Assembly: GCA_012932865.1 (NCBI GenBank)
Contig: SAXG01000071.1
Coordinates: 62,001 to 126,000 of the forward strand
DNA: 64,000 nt
Source: Amylostereum areolatum
Taxonomy: Eukaryota; Basidiomycota; Agaricomycetes; Russulales; Stereaceae
Reading direction: 5' to 3'
Below the pieces are notes generated by a model. That model saw nothing but the letters and a program-made list of their open reading frames with translations, did no database searches and was not told the DNA's origin. Shown here piece by piece: positions 24,727 through 36,224 of this stretch. The first letter of the stretch is position 1, and each line of letters begins with the position of its first letter. The translations under genes were made by a program, and so were the position numbers.

Positions 24727-24832
24727 CCCGCGCGGGCTGCATTATGATTTTGATCGGTGCACCCTGCTTCGCGGTGGCACCGGTAATCCGAAAGTGACAA
24801 CGAATTGTGCGGTGGCGAGAGGACGGGGCGGG

Positions 24833-24840
24833 TATATAAA
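24833..24840 (+). promoter_or_regulatory. TATA box upstream of the Gag-like gene
   Basis: TATATAAA in a GC-rich setting (GGGGCGGG just before it) lies about 147 bp upstream of the ATG at 24980. It is the clearest TATA element among the host genes in this window. Confidence 0.45.
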
Positions 24841-24920
24841 CGTTCCCGTTTTTTTATGTGCGGACGTGGAGGATCATCGAAGAACATCATCTCATCGAGC
24901 GTCCTGCAACAGTGTCCATC

Positions 24921-24966
24921 TAACCAACCAACCAACCAACCAACCAACCAACCAATCGACCAACCA
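24921..24966 (+). repeat. AACC tetranucleotide repeat in the 5' leader
   Basis: About nine tandem AACC units, the last ones with substitutions (CAATCGACCAACC), occur between the TATA box and the ATG at 24980. The tract translates as repeating Asn-Gln-Pro-Thr in one frame, but it is better read as an untranslated leader. Confidence 0.75.
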
Positions 24967-24979
24967 CTTCATCGTCGTC

Positions 24980-25795
24980 ATGACCAAGTGCATCAACCAC
25001 CGACACCAAACCGCGACCGCGCTCGCCACGCTCCGCAAAGCGCGCTCCTCCGCCTCCCTCTGGGCGAGCGCGCCGCCCCACCCGCCTCCGGCTTCCTCCC
25101 CGTCGAAATCGAAATTCACGCCGACGCCGCGGACGAAGGCGCGGGCGCGGGCGCTGACGGCCACGGCGGGGAGCGGGGCGCGGACGGCGGCGCCGAGGTT
25201 CGACGGGGACGCGCTCGGGCTCGCGGCGTTTTTCGACGCGTTCGAGGCGGAGGCGGGGACGGGGACGCTCTCGGACGCGTCGCGGATCGCGGCGCTGGTG
25301 CGGCACGCGGCGCGGCCGGTGGCTGCGTTCTGGCGGACGCTGGACGGGTACGGGGGCGGGGGCACGTACGCGGCGTTCAAGGCGGAGATATGCTGGGTGT
25401 ACCACGGGCAGAGGGTGCCGAGGCGGTTTCGGGTGAGGGATCTGGAGAGGGCGGTGAGGGAGGGGAGGGAGTTGAGGGAGGGCGAGGAGAGGTGGCGGGC
25501 GAGGTTTGAGGAGGTGGCGGGGTGGTTGGTTGGGAACGGGGATATTACGGAGGGGGAGAGGAGGGAGTATTGGGAGGAGGGGGTGCGGGGGGTGATCATG
25601 GGGAGGAGGGAGAGGGAGAGGGAGAGGCGGGGGCGGGATGGCGGAGTTGGTAGAGCGGACGGCGGGGATGGGGATCAGGGTGTGAGAGGGATATGTTGTG
25701 CATTATGCTCTATGGAACCTATGCCCTTATGCAAAAACTGTATTCCTGGGAGAGAGTGCACAAGATCGACAGACACGAGGCGGTGGGTGCCCTGA
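24980..25795 (+). CDS. Retrotransposon Gag-like protein, solitary
   Basis: A single uninterrupted frame of about 271 codons from the ATG at 24980; the open frame itself extends upstream to 24794, but that part covers the TATA box and repeat. The core resembles the Gag-like (retrotrans_gag) proteins of basidiomycetes: PRFDGDALGLAAFFDAFEAE, SDASRIAALVRHAARPVAAFWRTL, a Trp/Tyr-rich segment ending ICWVYHGQRVPRR, and FRVRDLERAV. No zinc knuckle, protease or polymerase follows, and no LTRs flank it. Codon use is extremely GC-rich. After about residue 210 the sequence becomes low-complexity Arg/Gly/Glu, and the last 40 residues (CCALCSMEPMPLCKNC...) differ in character. It could be a domesticated gag with its own TATA promoter, or a trimmed relic that happens to stay open. 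Confidence 0.5.
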   Translation: MTKCINHRHQTATALATLRKARSSASLWASAPPHPPPASSPSKSKFTPTPRTKARARALTATAGSGARTAAPRFDGDALGLAAFFDAFEAEAGTGTLSDASRIAALVRHAARPVAAFWRTLDGYGGGGTYAAFKAEICWVYHGQRVPRRFRVRDLERAVREGRELREGEERWRARFEEVAGWLVGNGDITEGERREYWEEGVRGVIMGRRERERERRGRDGGVGRADGGDGDQGVRGICCALCSMEPMPLCKNCIPGRECTRSTDTRRWVP

Positions 25796-26619
25796 GGGCC
25801 TGAGGCCTGAAGACCTGAGGAGCGAGCGATCTGGGAAGGTGCTGCAATGATTGAGGCTGGGGACGTTGTGTTCATAAGTGGTCTCCGAGGAGGAGAGATC
25901 GAAAGGCAATAGAGATAAGCGAGCGCGGTGGCAGTAGCTGTTCCTTTCTGGGGCAGGCGACGGTCAGCAGGAGGATATCGTGGGCAGAGGGAGACGAGCA
26001 TAAAGGGCAGCAGAGCGTATTAGGCAACACGGTTCGAACTTCGTAGGGCAGGCAGACGGGAGGTCGATGCCAAAACTTTGTGGCAGAGGTGGTCGGGCCT
26101 GGAGAGCGATTGCAAGGGGGACCTATTGAATGGGGAGAGGAGGGGAAAGACTGGGACACAGCGTGATCGACGATGAAGTGAATGGGCAGCGCGTGTGCTG
26201 GGTCGTGTGAGCTAGCGCATCGAGCATTTGGTCAGCTTCGGACGATTTGGTGGTGAGAGTGCAAGCTGCGACAGGAACGGCAGGGGATATTCGGTAATGA
26301 GCGCAGGAAAAGACGACGGGGCGAACGACGGAAGAGGAAAGAATTTACAGAGCAACGACGGCGAGGAGGAGAAAGAGGAGGCCAGCTCGAACAACGGCGT
26401 TGTCCACGTCGTCGGCGCGAATCGGCCAGCGCGGCAAGAGTCGGCCGAGGCGCGCGCCAAGTTGCGGGGACCCCGTAAATGAACGGAGCACGTGAGCTTC
26501 TTGTCCCTCAGCGCCTGCAGTGAGCGGTCAACGTTCCCTCCCCTTCGCTTTATATACTCTCCATCTCGCTTCTCAGATGCATATCGGCCACGCATCCTCC
26601 CCCTTCCCCGACCCCCGCC
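25796..26619. other. Intergenic, no supported gene
   Basis: Open frames on both strands lack domains. Two minus frames (25675-26001, 25872-26159) and a plus frame (26297-26482) have biased composition and no introns that extend them. Confidence 0.4.
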
Positions 26620-29349
26620 ATGGCCTCCTCACGTCCCGCCACGTCCGGCGGTCTCCCAGAGTCTCCTACCCCCAAGACCGCCAGCGTCAACCACAGCCTC
26701 GACGCCCCCAGTCTTAGGGAGAAATCCTCTGCCATCGACCCCGAAAATCCCGCCCTCATAGATCGCCGCGCTGAACAGTCCGCGGCCTGGAAGGTGGATC
26801 TGCTCGTCGTCCCTTTGGTCGGCATGTACTGTCAGTCGTCCGCGCGCTCTCCCTTGTATCCTCCATCCTAACCCCAGCTTCTGCAGACCTCTTGTCCTTT
26901 TTGGTACGTACCTCTTCGGGCCATTCCTCACGTTCGCGTCTTTACGCTGATCTACCCCCTTCCAGGATCGCTCGTACGTGTTTTCGAGCGCATATGTGCG
27001 TCTGGTTTTGACACCATCCCAGGAACATTGGCAACGCTCGTCTCGCAGGCCTCCAGCAATCCCTCAACATGTCCGACCACCAATTTTCGACCGCGCTCAC
27101 CATAACCTAGTACGTCCATTCTCCTTCCCTTTTTGCACCTTGGGAGCCCGCGCCACGATCCCCGCTGCGAGCCGTCACCACAATCTTTCCATCTTTCACA
27201 CGTCCACTCTCCATACGAGACAGCCTCTCGACTCTGTCTGTCTCTCTCCCGGTTTAGACTAACGCAACCTGATCGCGCATCCTCTTTCGCCTCTTCTGGC
27301 GTCCCCCACCATGTCGCCCGCTCCCTGAAACGCATCTCGACGCTCGTTGATCATCTTTTTCTGTCTTGCAGCGTCCCGTACATCGTAATGGAGCTCCCCA
27401 TGAACCTCGTCATGAAGCGATTCGGCGCCAATATCACGCTTCCCCTCATGGTCACCCTCTGGGGCATGGTCTGCGCCTGCCAAGGCGCCGTCAAAACCTA
27501 CGGCGGCCTCCTCGCCTGTCGCTTCTTCCTCGGAGCCCTCGAAGGTGCATACGCTCCCTTCATCCTAAATCAGAAAGCACCCGAACGTAGATCTGACGCG
27601 TTCGTCCGCAGGCGGCCTCTTCCCCGGCATCGTGCTCTACATGTCCTCCTTCTTCAAGCGCCACGCGCTCCAGTTGCGCTTCTCGATGATGTTCAGCGTG
27701 ACCTCCCTCGCCGGCGCCTTCTCCGGGCTTTTGGCCGCCGCCATCGAAAACATGGACGGCATTCGCGGGCTGCCAGGCTGGGCGTGGATTTTCATCCTTG
27801 TGCGTGTTCCATTTCCGTTTCCTCTCTTCCCATCTCTCCCGCGCGTGTTCTAACAGAGGCGGGTTTTTTTTCGCAGGAGGGCCTGTTCACCACCGTCTTC
27901 GGTCTCGTCAGCGTGTTCATCATCCCCGCCGAGCCCCGGGACATCAAGTACCTCACTCCGGAGGAGCGGGAGGCGTACACGCGCGCGTTGGCGGAGGATT
28001 GGAGCGGGGACGCGGACGCGGACGGGAAGGCGCAGGAAGTGTTTAGCTGGAGCGAGGTCGCGAGCGTGTTCACCGACGCACCGCACGTTCTCCTCCTCGG
28101 GCTGCCGCTCTTCTTCAGCGGTGTCACGGTAGGCTCGCGGTCTCCTTAATTTCGCGGGGGACGACCTCTAATCTGATGCCATCTCGTCGGTAGCTCTACG
28201 GTCTCGCCAACTTGTGAGTTCTATCCAGCGCGCGCCGACGGGGTTGGGGGGTTTTGTTTGACAGAATTTGCAGCACGCCGACGATCGTGAACGCGCTCGG
28301 CTTCTCGCCCACGCGCTCCCAGCTTTTGAGCGTGAGCCACTCGTCTCGTCGCTTCTCGCTCGGAGCCATCGCTGACGGGGTTTCCGGCGCCCGCGTAGGT
28401 CCCTCCCTACGCCTGCTCGTTCGTCTTCAGCATCGTCGCTTCCTATTTCTCCGACCGGTACGGCCAGCGCGGGATCATGGCCGTCGCGTGCAGTCTGCTC
28501 GCCGCCGCGGGCTACGCCATCTTCATCGGTAAGCGCGTTCTTTCCTCGTCCTCCCCGCCTTCCTTCCTTCATCCTTCACCTTCGCCATCTTCTTTTCCGC
28601 CCCTTTCCGCCCTTTTCCGCCTTTTTCCACCCCTCGCCCCTTCGCGACGGTGCTGACGCCACCCCCGGTTTTTGCAAGGCACCGCGAACACGCACGCGAA
28701 CTACGCCGGGCTCTTTTTGCAGATCGTGGGCGTGTACTCGGTCGCGCCGTGCTTGAGCACGTGGAACGCGAACAACGTGCAGCCGCATTACCGCCGCGCG
28801 ACCGCGGTCGCTTTTGCGTTCGTGTGCACGAACCTCGGCGGTCCGTCGTTCCTTTCCCTCCTTTCCCTCCTTTCCCTCCCTCCGTTCTTCTTTCCGTCTT
28901 ATTTGATCCCCCGTCTTTCCCGTGCGCCTTGTTTCATATGCCCCCCCTTGTTTTACATGCTTCCCTTATATATTTACACCTTTCGCGTCCGCATCCCCTT
29001 CTTTCTTTCGGTCCTCCGCCACCCCCCTTTTACCACATCGCATGGACGACGACGACTGACGCGCGCGCGCGCGCGCTGCTGCTATTTCCATCCGCAGGCA
29101 TCGTCTCCACCTGGATCTTCGTCGGCCCCCCGCGCTTCCACGTCGCGTCCTCGATCAACCTCGCGTTCGCGCTCGCCATGGCCGTGCTTCTGCGCGGGGA
29201 CGATGGGCTTCCTCCGGCGGGGCAACGCGCGGAAGCGGAGGGAGGTGGCGAGGAGGGAGGGGGGGGGAGGGGGAGAGGAGGGGTGGGATGCGGAGGGGGA
29301 GAGGAGGAGGTTGGGGGATCGGCATCCGCGGTTCGAGTATACGATTTGA
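26620..29349 (+). CDS. MFS transporter, anion:cation symporter (Dal5-like) family
   Basis: Twelve predicted exons starting 26620..26830, 26887..26903, 26966..26973, 27023..27109, 27372..27544, 27612..27799, 27877..28128, 28194..28213, 28274..28331, 28399..28528, 28679..28840 and 29097..29349. Family motifs are visible: WKVDLLVVPLVGMYYLLSFLDRSNIGNARLAGL in TM1 (assembled over four exons), QFSTALTITYVPYIVMELPMNL, RFFLGALEGGLFPG, and YFSDRYGQRG. Fungal members import allantoate, nicotinate and similar organic anions with protons. Exon 3 is only 8 nt. In the last exon the frame that encodes FVGPPRFHVASSINLAFAL is not the frame of the expected basic tail (RKRREVARRE...LGDRHPRFEYTI). One surplus base near 29185-29192 would reconcile them. 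Introns 4 (262 nt) and 11 (256 nt) are unusually long for this window. Confidence 0.85.
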
Positions 29350-29792
29350 AAGTCCGAGGGTAGGGCGAGGGGGTCGGTTCTGGGGGCGATGTTGTCGTTA
29401 CGAGTTCACGAGCTTGGGGAGGGGGGGGGGGCGGGTACGTGGGCGTGTATGTATGATACGATACGACACGATGATACGATACGATGCACGGGGACGGAAC
29501 GCGCATTCGGTACGTTCACGGATGCACCCGTGCGAAGAGAGAAGGACCAGAACGAACGACCGACATCCGACGGTCCGACATGGACATGGACGTCTGGCTA
29601 GGTACTAGTAGGTCCTGCGGTGCCAGTGCGCCGAGGGAAAGACCAAGTATGTAAGTACATTCAATTTCGGGCAAAATTAGAGAGCGTCGGGGACGGGCTG
29701 CGGGCAGTGCATGACTCGCTTGCGCGGCCTGAGCCAGGGAAGGGGGCCCGCGACTGCGTGAGTCCATGCGTGCCAGTGCACGAGCACAGACA

Positions 29793-29816
29793 AGGGATGG
29801 GATGGGATGGGATGGG
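29793..29816 (+). repeat. GGGAT short tandem repeat
   Basis: Four to five tandem GGGAT units in a G-rich stretch. Confidence 0.7.
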
Positions 29817-29980
29817 GTGCTGGCATGTGGGAGACTGGGTCCGCACCGACTAAGTGCGAGGACGTTGGGAAACTTGGGGGCCTCCCTTTGTTCGATACGT
29901 CGGCGCGGAGCGCTGAGAGCGAGGGGCGGGGTGCGTGGGGCACCTACCGTGCCAGTGCTTAGTGTGCATGATTAGTGTTG

Positions 29981-30003
29981 AGGAAAGGAAAGGAAAGGAA
30001 AGG
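29981..30003 (+). repeat. GGAAA short tandem repeat
   Basis: Four to five tandem AGGAA/GGAAA units. Confidence 0.7.
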
Positions 30004-31805
30004 ACCGCGGGAGGCCCCCTGCGGAACGATCTGGGATCCCGGGGGTGCCGGTGGAAAAGGTTATGTAAGGAGGTCGAGGTCGAGGGTGCCGCACACCGTA
30101 GCTGAGCGCCGAGTCCGAGATGGCAGTGCTGTTCGTTCGATGCGGAGAGCTGTCGGACCAGACGCGGGGACTGGGGTCGGACGGTGTGCGTAGCACTACT
30201 TTACTTACCGGCGTGTCCTACCGCGTGCATGGGGGTGTTTGACTTTGGGATGCCAGGAGAAACGGCGCGGGAGCAGTACTTGGTGGCCATGATTGGGTGG
30301 TCATTGGCAATGGCATGTACACTTCCAAACTTCGGTCACATACATAGTCATGGGAGTCCGGCCGGCGGCGAGTGTGTTTCACGCGCCATCATGGACTCTG
30401 GAGATGCGGGTGCGGGGGAGCATGTGGAGGGCACGGCGTCTGGTACGTATGGCTTGAAGCAAGTTGAGACGTGTTGGCATCTATAATCCCACGACTCGGT
30501 AGTATTAGCATTTATATAGAGTCTAGACTACATCATCAGTTACCGCTCAGCGAGTCCGCTCGTGGAAGGCTCGCCTGCCAGAAAACGCGTGGGTCGAACG
30601 ATTCAGAGGAGCGCACCATGCGCCGGGGGCGATCAGTATACGTGGACCCACATGTGTCCACTCTGGCGCTGCAGCGGCCACGGCTCGACGTTCACGCTCA
30701 GCGCTCATACAGGATCAAGGACTTGTTGGCCGCCCACTTTCGTAGGGCTCGTGTACAACTAAGTATAAGTGCATGTAGCTTGCAGTGACTCCATGGCTAG
30801 TGCCACGAGGTGAACCGGCCACGTTGGGAGATTTGAGGGCTGGGAAAAAGAGTGCAGAGGAGGGCGGACGGGCGTAGGTTGTTGTCGCTGTCAGGGATCA
30901 AGGAAAGAAAGCGGGAGTGGCGAGCCGATGCGACGGCGCCGGCATTCTTCGGCCAACCTTAATTTGAAGAGGGGTGCCGAGTCTGCCGAGTCGAGTCGGA
31001 ATATTCTCACCTCCTCGCAGTCGCAGTCTCGCGGTGGTCTACGACGCCGACGAGGCGCGTCTCGAACCGAGTTCCACATTGTGCTCATCGCATCGGCCGC
31101 TGGAGCCTGGCAGTGACCGTACCGTTGCGTCGCCCGTTTCTGGTAGCTGTCTTCTCCGCTCCAGCGCTCACGGCGGCAGCATTCAATTCTCTCGTCAGCT
31201 GCCCTCGCCTCGGAGGCCTTCCCTCCCGACATCAGCAACGCTCGACGCCGCGGGCTGCCCGGGAATCCCTCGCCTTTCCACGCCGGTCGTCTCTTTCTCT
31301 TCTCGCACCCGGTCTTCTCCTTCTTGCCTCTACTGTCCTTCGCATTCCCCAACGCGGCCCGTCATGCATTGCATCAACGCCCGTTGGCTGTTGGCCACAC
31401 CCTATCATATATCACGATTTGCTTACGCTAACGCCAGTCCTCCAGAGTCGCTCCCACCGACGACGGCCTCACGTCCCACCCCTCACCCCCGACCGCGAAT
31501 GGAGATGCTGCTTCCTGTTGAGTACCGTCCGTGATCCTCAGCCAGAGTTGATCAGGCCTTCGACGCCCGCCGCCGCCGCCGTGGCCCCTCGAAAGACGCG
31601 CATTCGGTCGAGGGGCGTCTGTTCGAAGCTCTGACCGGGCCTCTGACCAGGGCTGACTGACGTGCGTGTGCGCATGCTTGTTTCCAGACCGTCGACCGAG
31701 CCAGACGACTGCCTTTTCCTTGCACGCCTCGTGCGTCTTCCTCAACACTTGTTGGGATTCGCCGGCCGACCACGCCTTGGAGCTTCTATCGGCCCTCCCC
31801 CAAGT

Positions 31806-31827
31806 CCCCCCCCCCCCCCCCCCCCCC
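31806..31827 (+). repeat. Poly-C tract
   Basis: About 22 consecutive C, upstream of the DUF6533 gene. Such tracts are error-prone, so the exact length is uncertain. Confidence 0.75.
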
Positions 31828-32019
31828 ACTATAACTATCCCCGCCGCTAACCGCCTCAGACCTCCCTTAAGTTCTTCCTCTCACCGCCCCTCATCTCCCT
31901 TATCCTCCTCTCTCTCTCTCTCTCTCCCGCCCGTTCCATCGTTCAAACCCATTCGCCAACACGAACCGACACCAACCCTCGTCCGCGTCCGCGCCCGCCC
32001 GCCACCCCCGACCGCCACT

Positions 32020-34444
32020 ATGGCCATCTCTTTCCTCGGCCCGGAGGACGTCCCGAAAGCGACGCTGGAGAACTTGCAGCAGATGTGCGTGATCCCCGCC
32101 CTCCTCCTCCTCCGACGCGCGCACGCCTTCCCTGCTCTAACCCCGTCCGGCGCGTCCGCGGTTCCAGTGTGGCGGGCAAAGTCAGTCTGTGCCCAGTATC
32201 CATCTTCGGGTTCGAGCTTTTCTGACGCCGTTTCACCCCGCACGACCAGTATTTCTTCTTGGGGGCGCTGACCGTGCTCCTCTACGACCACCTCCTCAGC
32301 CTGCCCGCCGAAGTGCGTTTCTCCACCCCCGTCGGGCATCGAGTGACCGTCTTTCTCATCCGTCTGCAGGTGGATACGGTGTGGAAACGAAAGAAGACTT
32401 ACAGTTCGTGGCGTTCCCCCCTTTTGCTCGTCCCCTCCCTCCTCCTGAGCCGAACCGAACTGATGCCTGTCGCGATCGTTGCGCAGTACTTTACCTCTTT
32501 CTGCTCGTGCGTCCCCCCCGCTCCGCCAAACCCCCACTTTCCGCTCCGCCAGACTAAATACTAAAGGGCCACGTCACGGGGACAGGTACGCTACTACGCC
32601 CTCGTCGCCGTGTCCGTCGTCGCCGTGGGTAGGTTTTCCGCTCATGGGCATCTGCGCACGACATCTGACCGCGGAGCCCGGTCGGTCGCGCAGGCTACTT
32701 CTCGGTCGCACTCACGCGCGAACAGTGAGTTACGGGGCTTACCGCGCCCTTCCCCCTTCCCTCCCTATCCCCCTCCCAATCCGGCTGCACGCTCTCACCG
32801 CGCGCGTCGCAGATGTTCCCGCTGGATGCTCTTCCTGCCTTTGGGCATCACCGTCCCCCTCACGCTATTTCCCGGCATTCTCATGGTTGTCCGGTACGTC
32901 ATCGCGCGCTCCCCATTATCGCGGTCGATCGTGGGCTTCTCATCTCGCCCCCCCCCCCCCCCGTTTCAGGATATATGCGCTCTACAATCGCAACCTCTTC
33001 ATCCTCGTCGGCCTCGTCCTCGTCCTCGCCGCACAAACGATCGCGGGGATATGGCAGTACACGGCCAAGGGCGCCACGCGTACGGCGCCTCCTTTCTCCT
33101 TCCCATTCATTTCGCGTTCCCGTTCGATCCGCTCACGTCCGCGGTGCTTGCGCAGCGGCCCCCGATCCCCTCGACAACTACGAGTTCCATTGTGAGTACC
33201 GTCGTCGCACCTCGCGCCGAAGCGCGCTCGCTGACCCTCGCACCGACACCGACGACAGTCTGCATCTACCTCCCGCCGAAGAGCATGTGCGTCTCCCCTA
33301 CCCCCCGCCCTCCCTCCACTCACACTCACGGCGCCCGTTTTGGAATTCGGATGCCGCAGCGGCCACCGGTCGACGATGTACATCTTCTGGGAGCTCGGCT
33401 TCGACACGCTCGTCTTCCTGCTCACCGTCGCGCGCACGACCTACATGTTCTGCAGGCACCAGGGCACGGGCGGCGGGCCCAACCCGGGCTCGAGCCTGGT
33501 GCACAACCTGATCCGCGACGGCGCGTTCTACTTCGCGTGAGCGTTTCTTTCCCCGCCTTCCCCCCCGCCCCTCCCCTCCTCCCTCGCGTTTGGCATGGCA
33601 CGGCACGTCCACTTACGATTGACGACGCGGTCCCTCGCCTTTTTTTCTTCCCCCGTCGGCGCGCGCCCGCGCTGGATACAGCGTGATATTCTCGATCAAC
33701 TTGACGTGGGTGCTCATGATCATGTACGCGCCCACCGGGCTCCGCGCCATCGCCTCCGTGTGAGCCCCCTCCTCCCTTGCGCGCGCACGCTCGCACGAGG
33801 ACTGACCCCGCCACGCCACGCCTCCTCGCCGCATCAACCAAGTCCTTCCGCATGGTGAGCCCCCTCTCCCCTCTCCCCCCGCCCGATCTCTGATCCTCCC
33901 TCTCCCACACCCCCGCCCCCCTCCCCACAGCATCACCACGACCATGATCTGCCGCATCACGCTCAACCTGCGCACGACCGTCTACGGCCCGCCCCAGCTC
34001 GACGCGCGCACGCACAACAGCATCCCCCTCGGCGCTCTCAACCCCCGCCGCCGCGCGCGCTGCCCGGACGTCGCGCCCGATCTCGCTCCCGATCCCGACG
34101 CCGTCGCGGGGCATCATCTACGGATCCATGTGCGCACGGACTGGGAGGTGGAGGTGGACGGAGAGGAGGGAGAGGAGGGGGAGGAGGGCTGTCGCCGTGT
34201 CCGGGAGGACGCGAAGGAGCTTGAGGGGCCCGGGGAGGAGACGGACGAGGACGAGGACGACGGGGCGGCCGAGCTCGCGCTGGCGCCGTTCACGCCGCAG
34301 CCGGGGCGCCTGCGCTGTCCGCCGTTTTCGAACGGGAACGGGTACTACGCCGGGGGAGGGGAGTGGGCGCACGAGAGCACGGTCGGCTGCACGAGCCCGG
34401 CGAGCGCGTCCTCGTCGTCGAACGGGCACGGGCGCGGGTTGTAA
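32020..34444 (+). CDS. DUF6533-type seven-helix membrane protein, copy A
   Basis: About thirteen short exons; the first are 32020..32084, 32168..32180, 32250..32312, 32370..32403, 32487..32506 and 32586..32628, and the last begins near 33932. The assembled protein starts MAISFLGPEDVPKATLENLQQ and has the DUF6533 signature near the N-terminus (YFFLGALTVLLYDHLLSLPAE, then VWKRKKTYILYLFLL and VRYYAL). Further helices follow: CSRWMLFLPLGITVPLTLFPGILM, IYALYNRNLFILVGL, FWELGFDTLVFLLTVART and VIFSINLTWVLMIMYAPTGL. A conserved end (TTTMICRITLNLRTTVYGP) precedes a long acidic, disordered cytosolic tail. The family is expanded in Agaricomycetes with no known function; a receptor-like 7TM topology is inferred. 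It is a tandem paralogue of the gene at 36225. Confidence 0.78.
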
Positions 34445-36224
34445 GGTAGCGTGCGTTGGGGGCGGCTTCAATTTTGGGAGGTCACGACTCACGCGTCACG
34501 GGGGGTGGGGGGACGATCCTCGTCACGTTTTTTTGCGTGGTTCAAGCTGAGGTTCCGTGAGCCAGGAGGAGGACCGGGTGGGGGTGGGGCGAAACGCCGT
34601 GTGTGTGGGTAGGGCGATGGGCCCTGCGTACAGCGCCACCGACCTGCGGGCCGCGGCTCGGGCTTCGCTGGGGAGGCTCTGGCTCCTGGCGGTCACCGCG
34701 CGATGGGTGGGGACGTGTGTGTGTGTGGGGGGGGGGGGGGGTTAGTCCTTCAGGGCGTCGCGATGATTTGTTGGATATTTCTCTCGGGGTTACGTTCCAG
34801 TGTTATTCAAGTTGCAGCAGCCGTGTACTTTGATCGCCATGGTACGATGTATTCTTTTAGATGCGAGGACCCACGGGTTGGTGGTTACTTATACATATAT
34901 GTATTACTGTGACCCTGCTCGCGCGCTTTCCTGCGATTTCGACGTCGAGAGCAGGTTGAGGTGACCCGGACGGTCGCAATGTCACGTGCAGCGCGGGGTG
35001 CGCACCGCTAGACCTCCGCGGCGAGTCGTGCCGGTCAGAAACCGTGTCGCACGTTTGGTGTCGTACATCATGTAGAGTACATGGCATGCATATGGCATTC
35101 CGGTGAGTTTTCTTCCGCAGTTTCGTCGAGTCACTATACTTAGCAGTTAGCAGGTCAGCTCTAGCAGCCGTGGAATTCGGTCCTTCGAGTGGCTGCCAGT
35201 GCAGGCCGCCGAAGCCGGGACTCGGACTGACAGCTCGGGCTCGCTCCCGGCGCGAAATGCCTGCAAGTTACTTACTCACTCAACTTACCCTAGCCGTCCG
35301 CCAGCTGTTCGATCCGTGGGCATAATACTCAGAGGTTTGAGGGTGCCGGCGTTCCCCAATCCCCAATCTATGGCGCCAAATGAAGCCGGCGCGGGCCTGG
35401 GAGCCTCAGCGCACTCTAACTTACACTGTATGACAGCTGGGTGACCGTCGCCCCCTCCCCCTTCCAGGCTCCCCGGGTTCCCTTTGGAACATCGGCCCCG
35501 CACGGGGGAAAGGGGGCCGTTGGCGTTTCTTTCTCGTGACTGGAAGGATCCATGGACGGATGGACGGATGCACCTGGAGACGCCTCTCGCGCCAACTACG
35601 GCGGAAGACCAGGGAAGACCCCACCCAACTTAAGGCAAGCATGCGATTCGCGGCGGAGCCTGTTCAGGTCTTGTGGACAGATGTGCCAGCGCTAAGTACG
35701 GATGTGCTCGCGGTTCCCGAGAAGACGCACTGTCCGTGCCCGTGGGTCTGGGGTTTAGAGTTTTCGGTATGTGTGTGTGTGTGCGTGTGTCGCAGTCGGG
35801 TCGAGGCGTCGCGCGTGGGGACTCCGTACCCCGCTCTGCCCCTGCGGGGGGCGTGCGGGCGCGGGCGCGGGTCGTTGGCCGGAACCCGAGTGCCGAGTGC
35901 TTGAGTTCTGAATATGAATGCTACATAGGGAAGTCGGGGGCGTCGCCTCTCGGGACTTGTGCACGCGCGGGCGGTTTTTGGTAAGCAGAGGGCCGGGGGA
36001 GGTGTTGTCGGGATTCAATGGTTGGGAAATCGGATGGACGGGCGTGCGGGAGGGCGGAGGCTCGCTCTCTCTCGGCGTGTGCTCGGATCCTGGAGCTGGG
36101 ACTGGGGGCAGCACAGGCGGCTTATAAGAGGGGGATCGGAGTGGGGCCGAGGGGGGGTTTCTTTTGCGACCGTGCGCTTCCTAGGCCCCCTTTTGCTCGC
36201 TCCAGCGCTGCCAGCAGTGGACAG
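34445..36224. other. Intergenic between the two DUF6533 genes
   Basis: 1.8 kb without a convincing frame. It contains a GT-repeat leading into a run of about 15 G (34722-34741) and another GT repeat (35766-35785). A TATAAG-like motif at 36122-36127 lies about 100 bp upstream of the copy B start. Confidence 0.45.

Larger units (their letters stand above)
29350..32019. other. Long intergenic region with simple repeats
   Basis: No supported gene. It contains GGGAT repeats (29793-29816), GGAAA repeats (29981-30003), a GATAC-rich patch (29455-29485), and three copies of GTGCCAGTGC within 340 bp (near 29618, 29769 and 29949). Towards the end come a run of about 22 C (31806-31827) and a CT repeat (31905-31926), in what is probably the promoter or 5' UTR of the DUF6533 gene. 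Confidence 0.45.
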
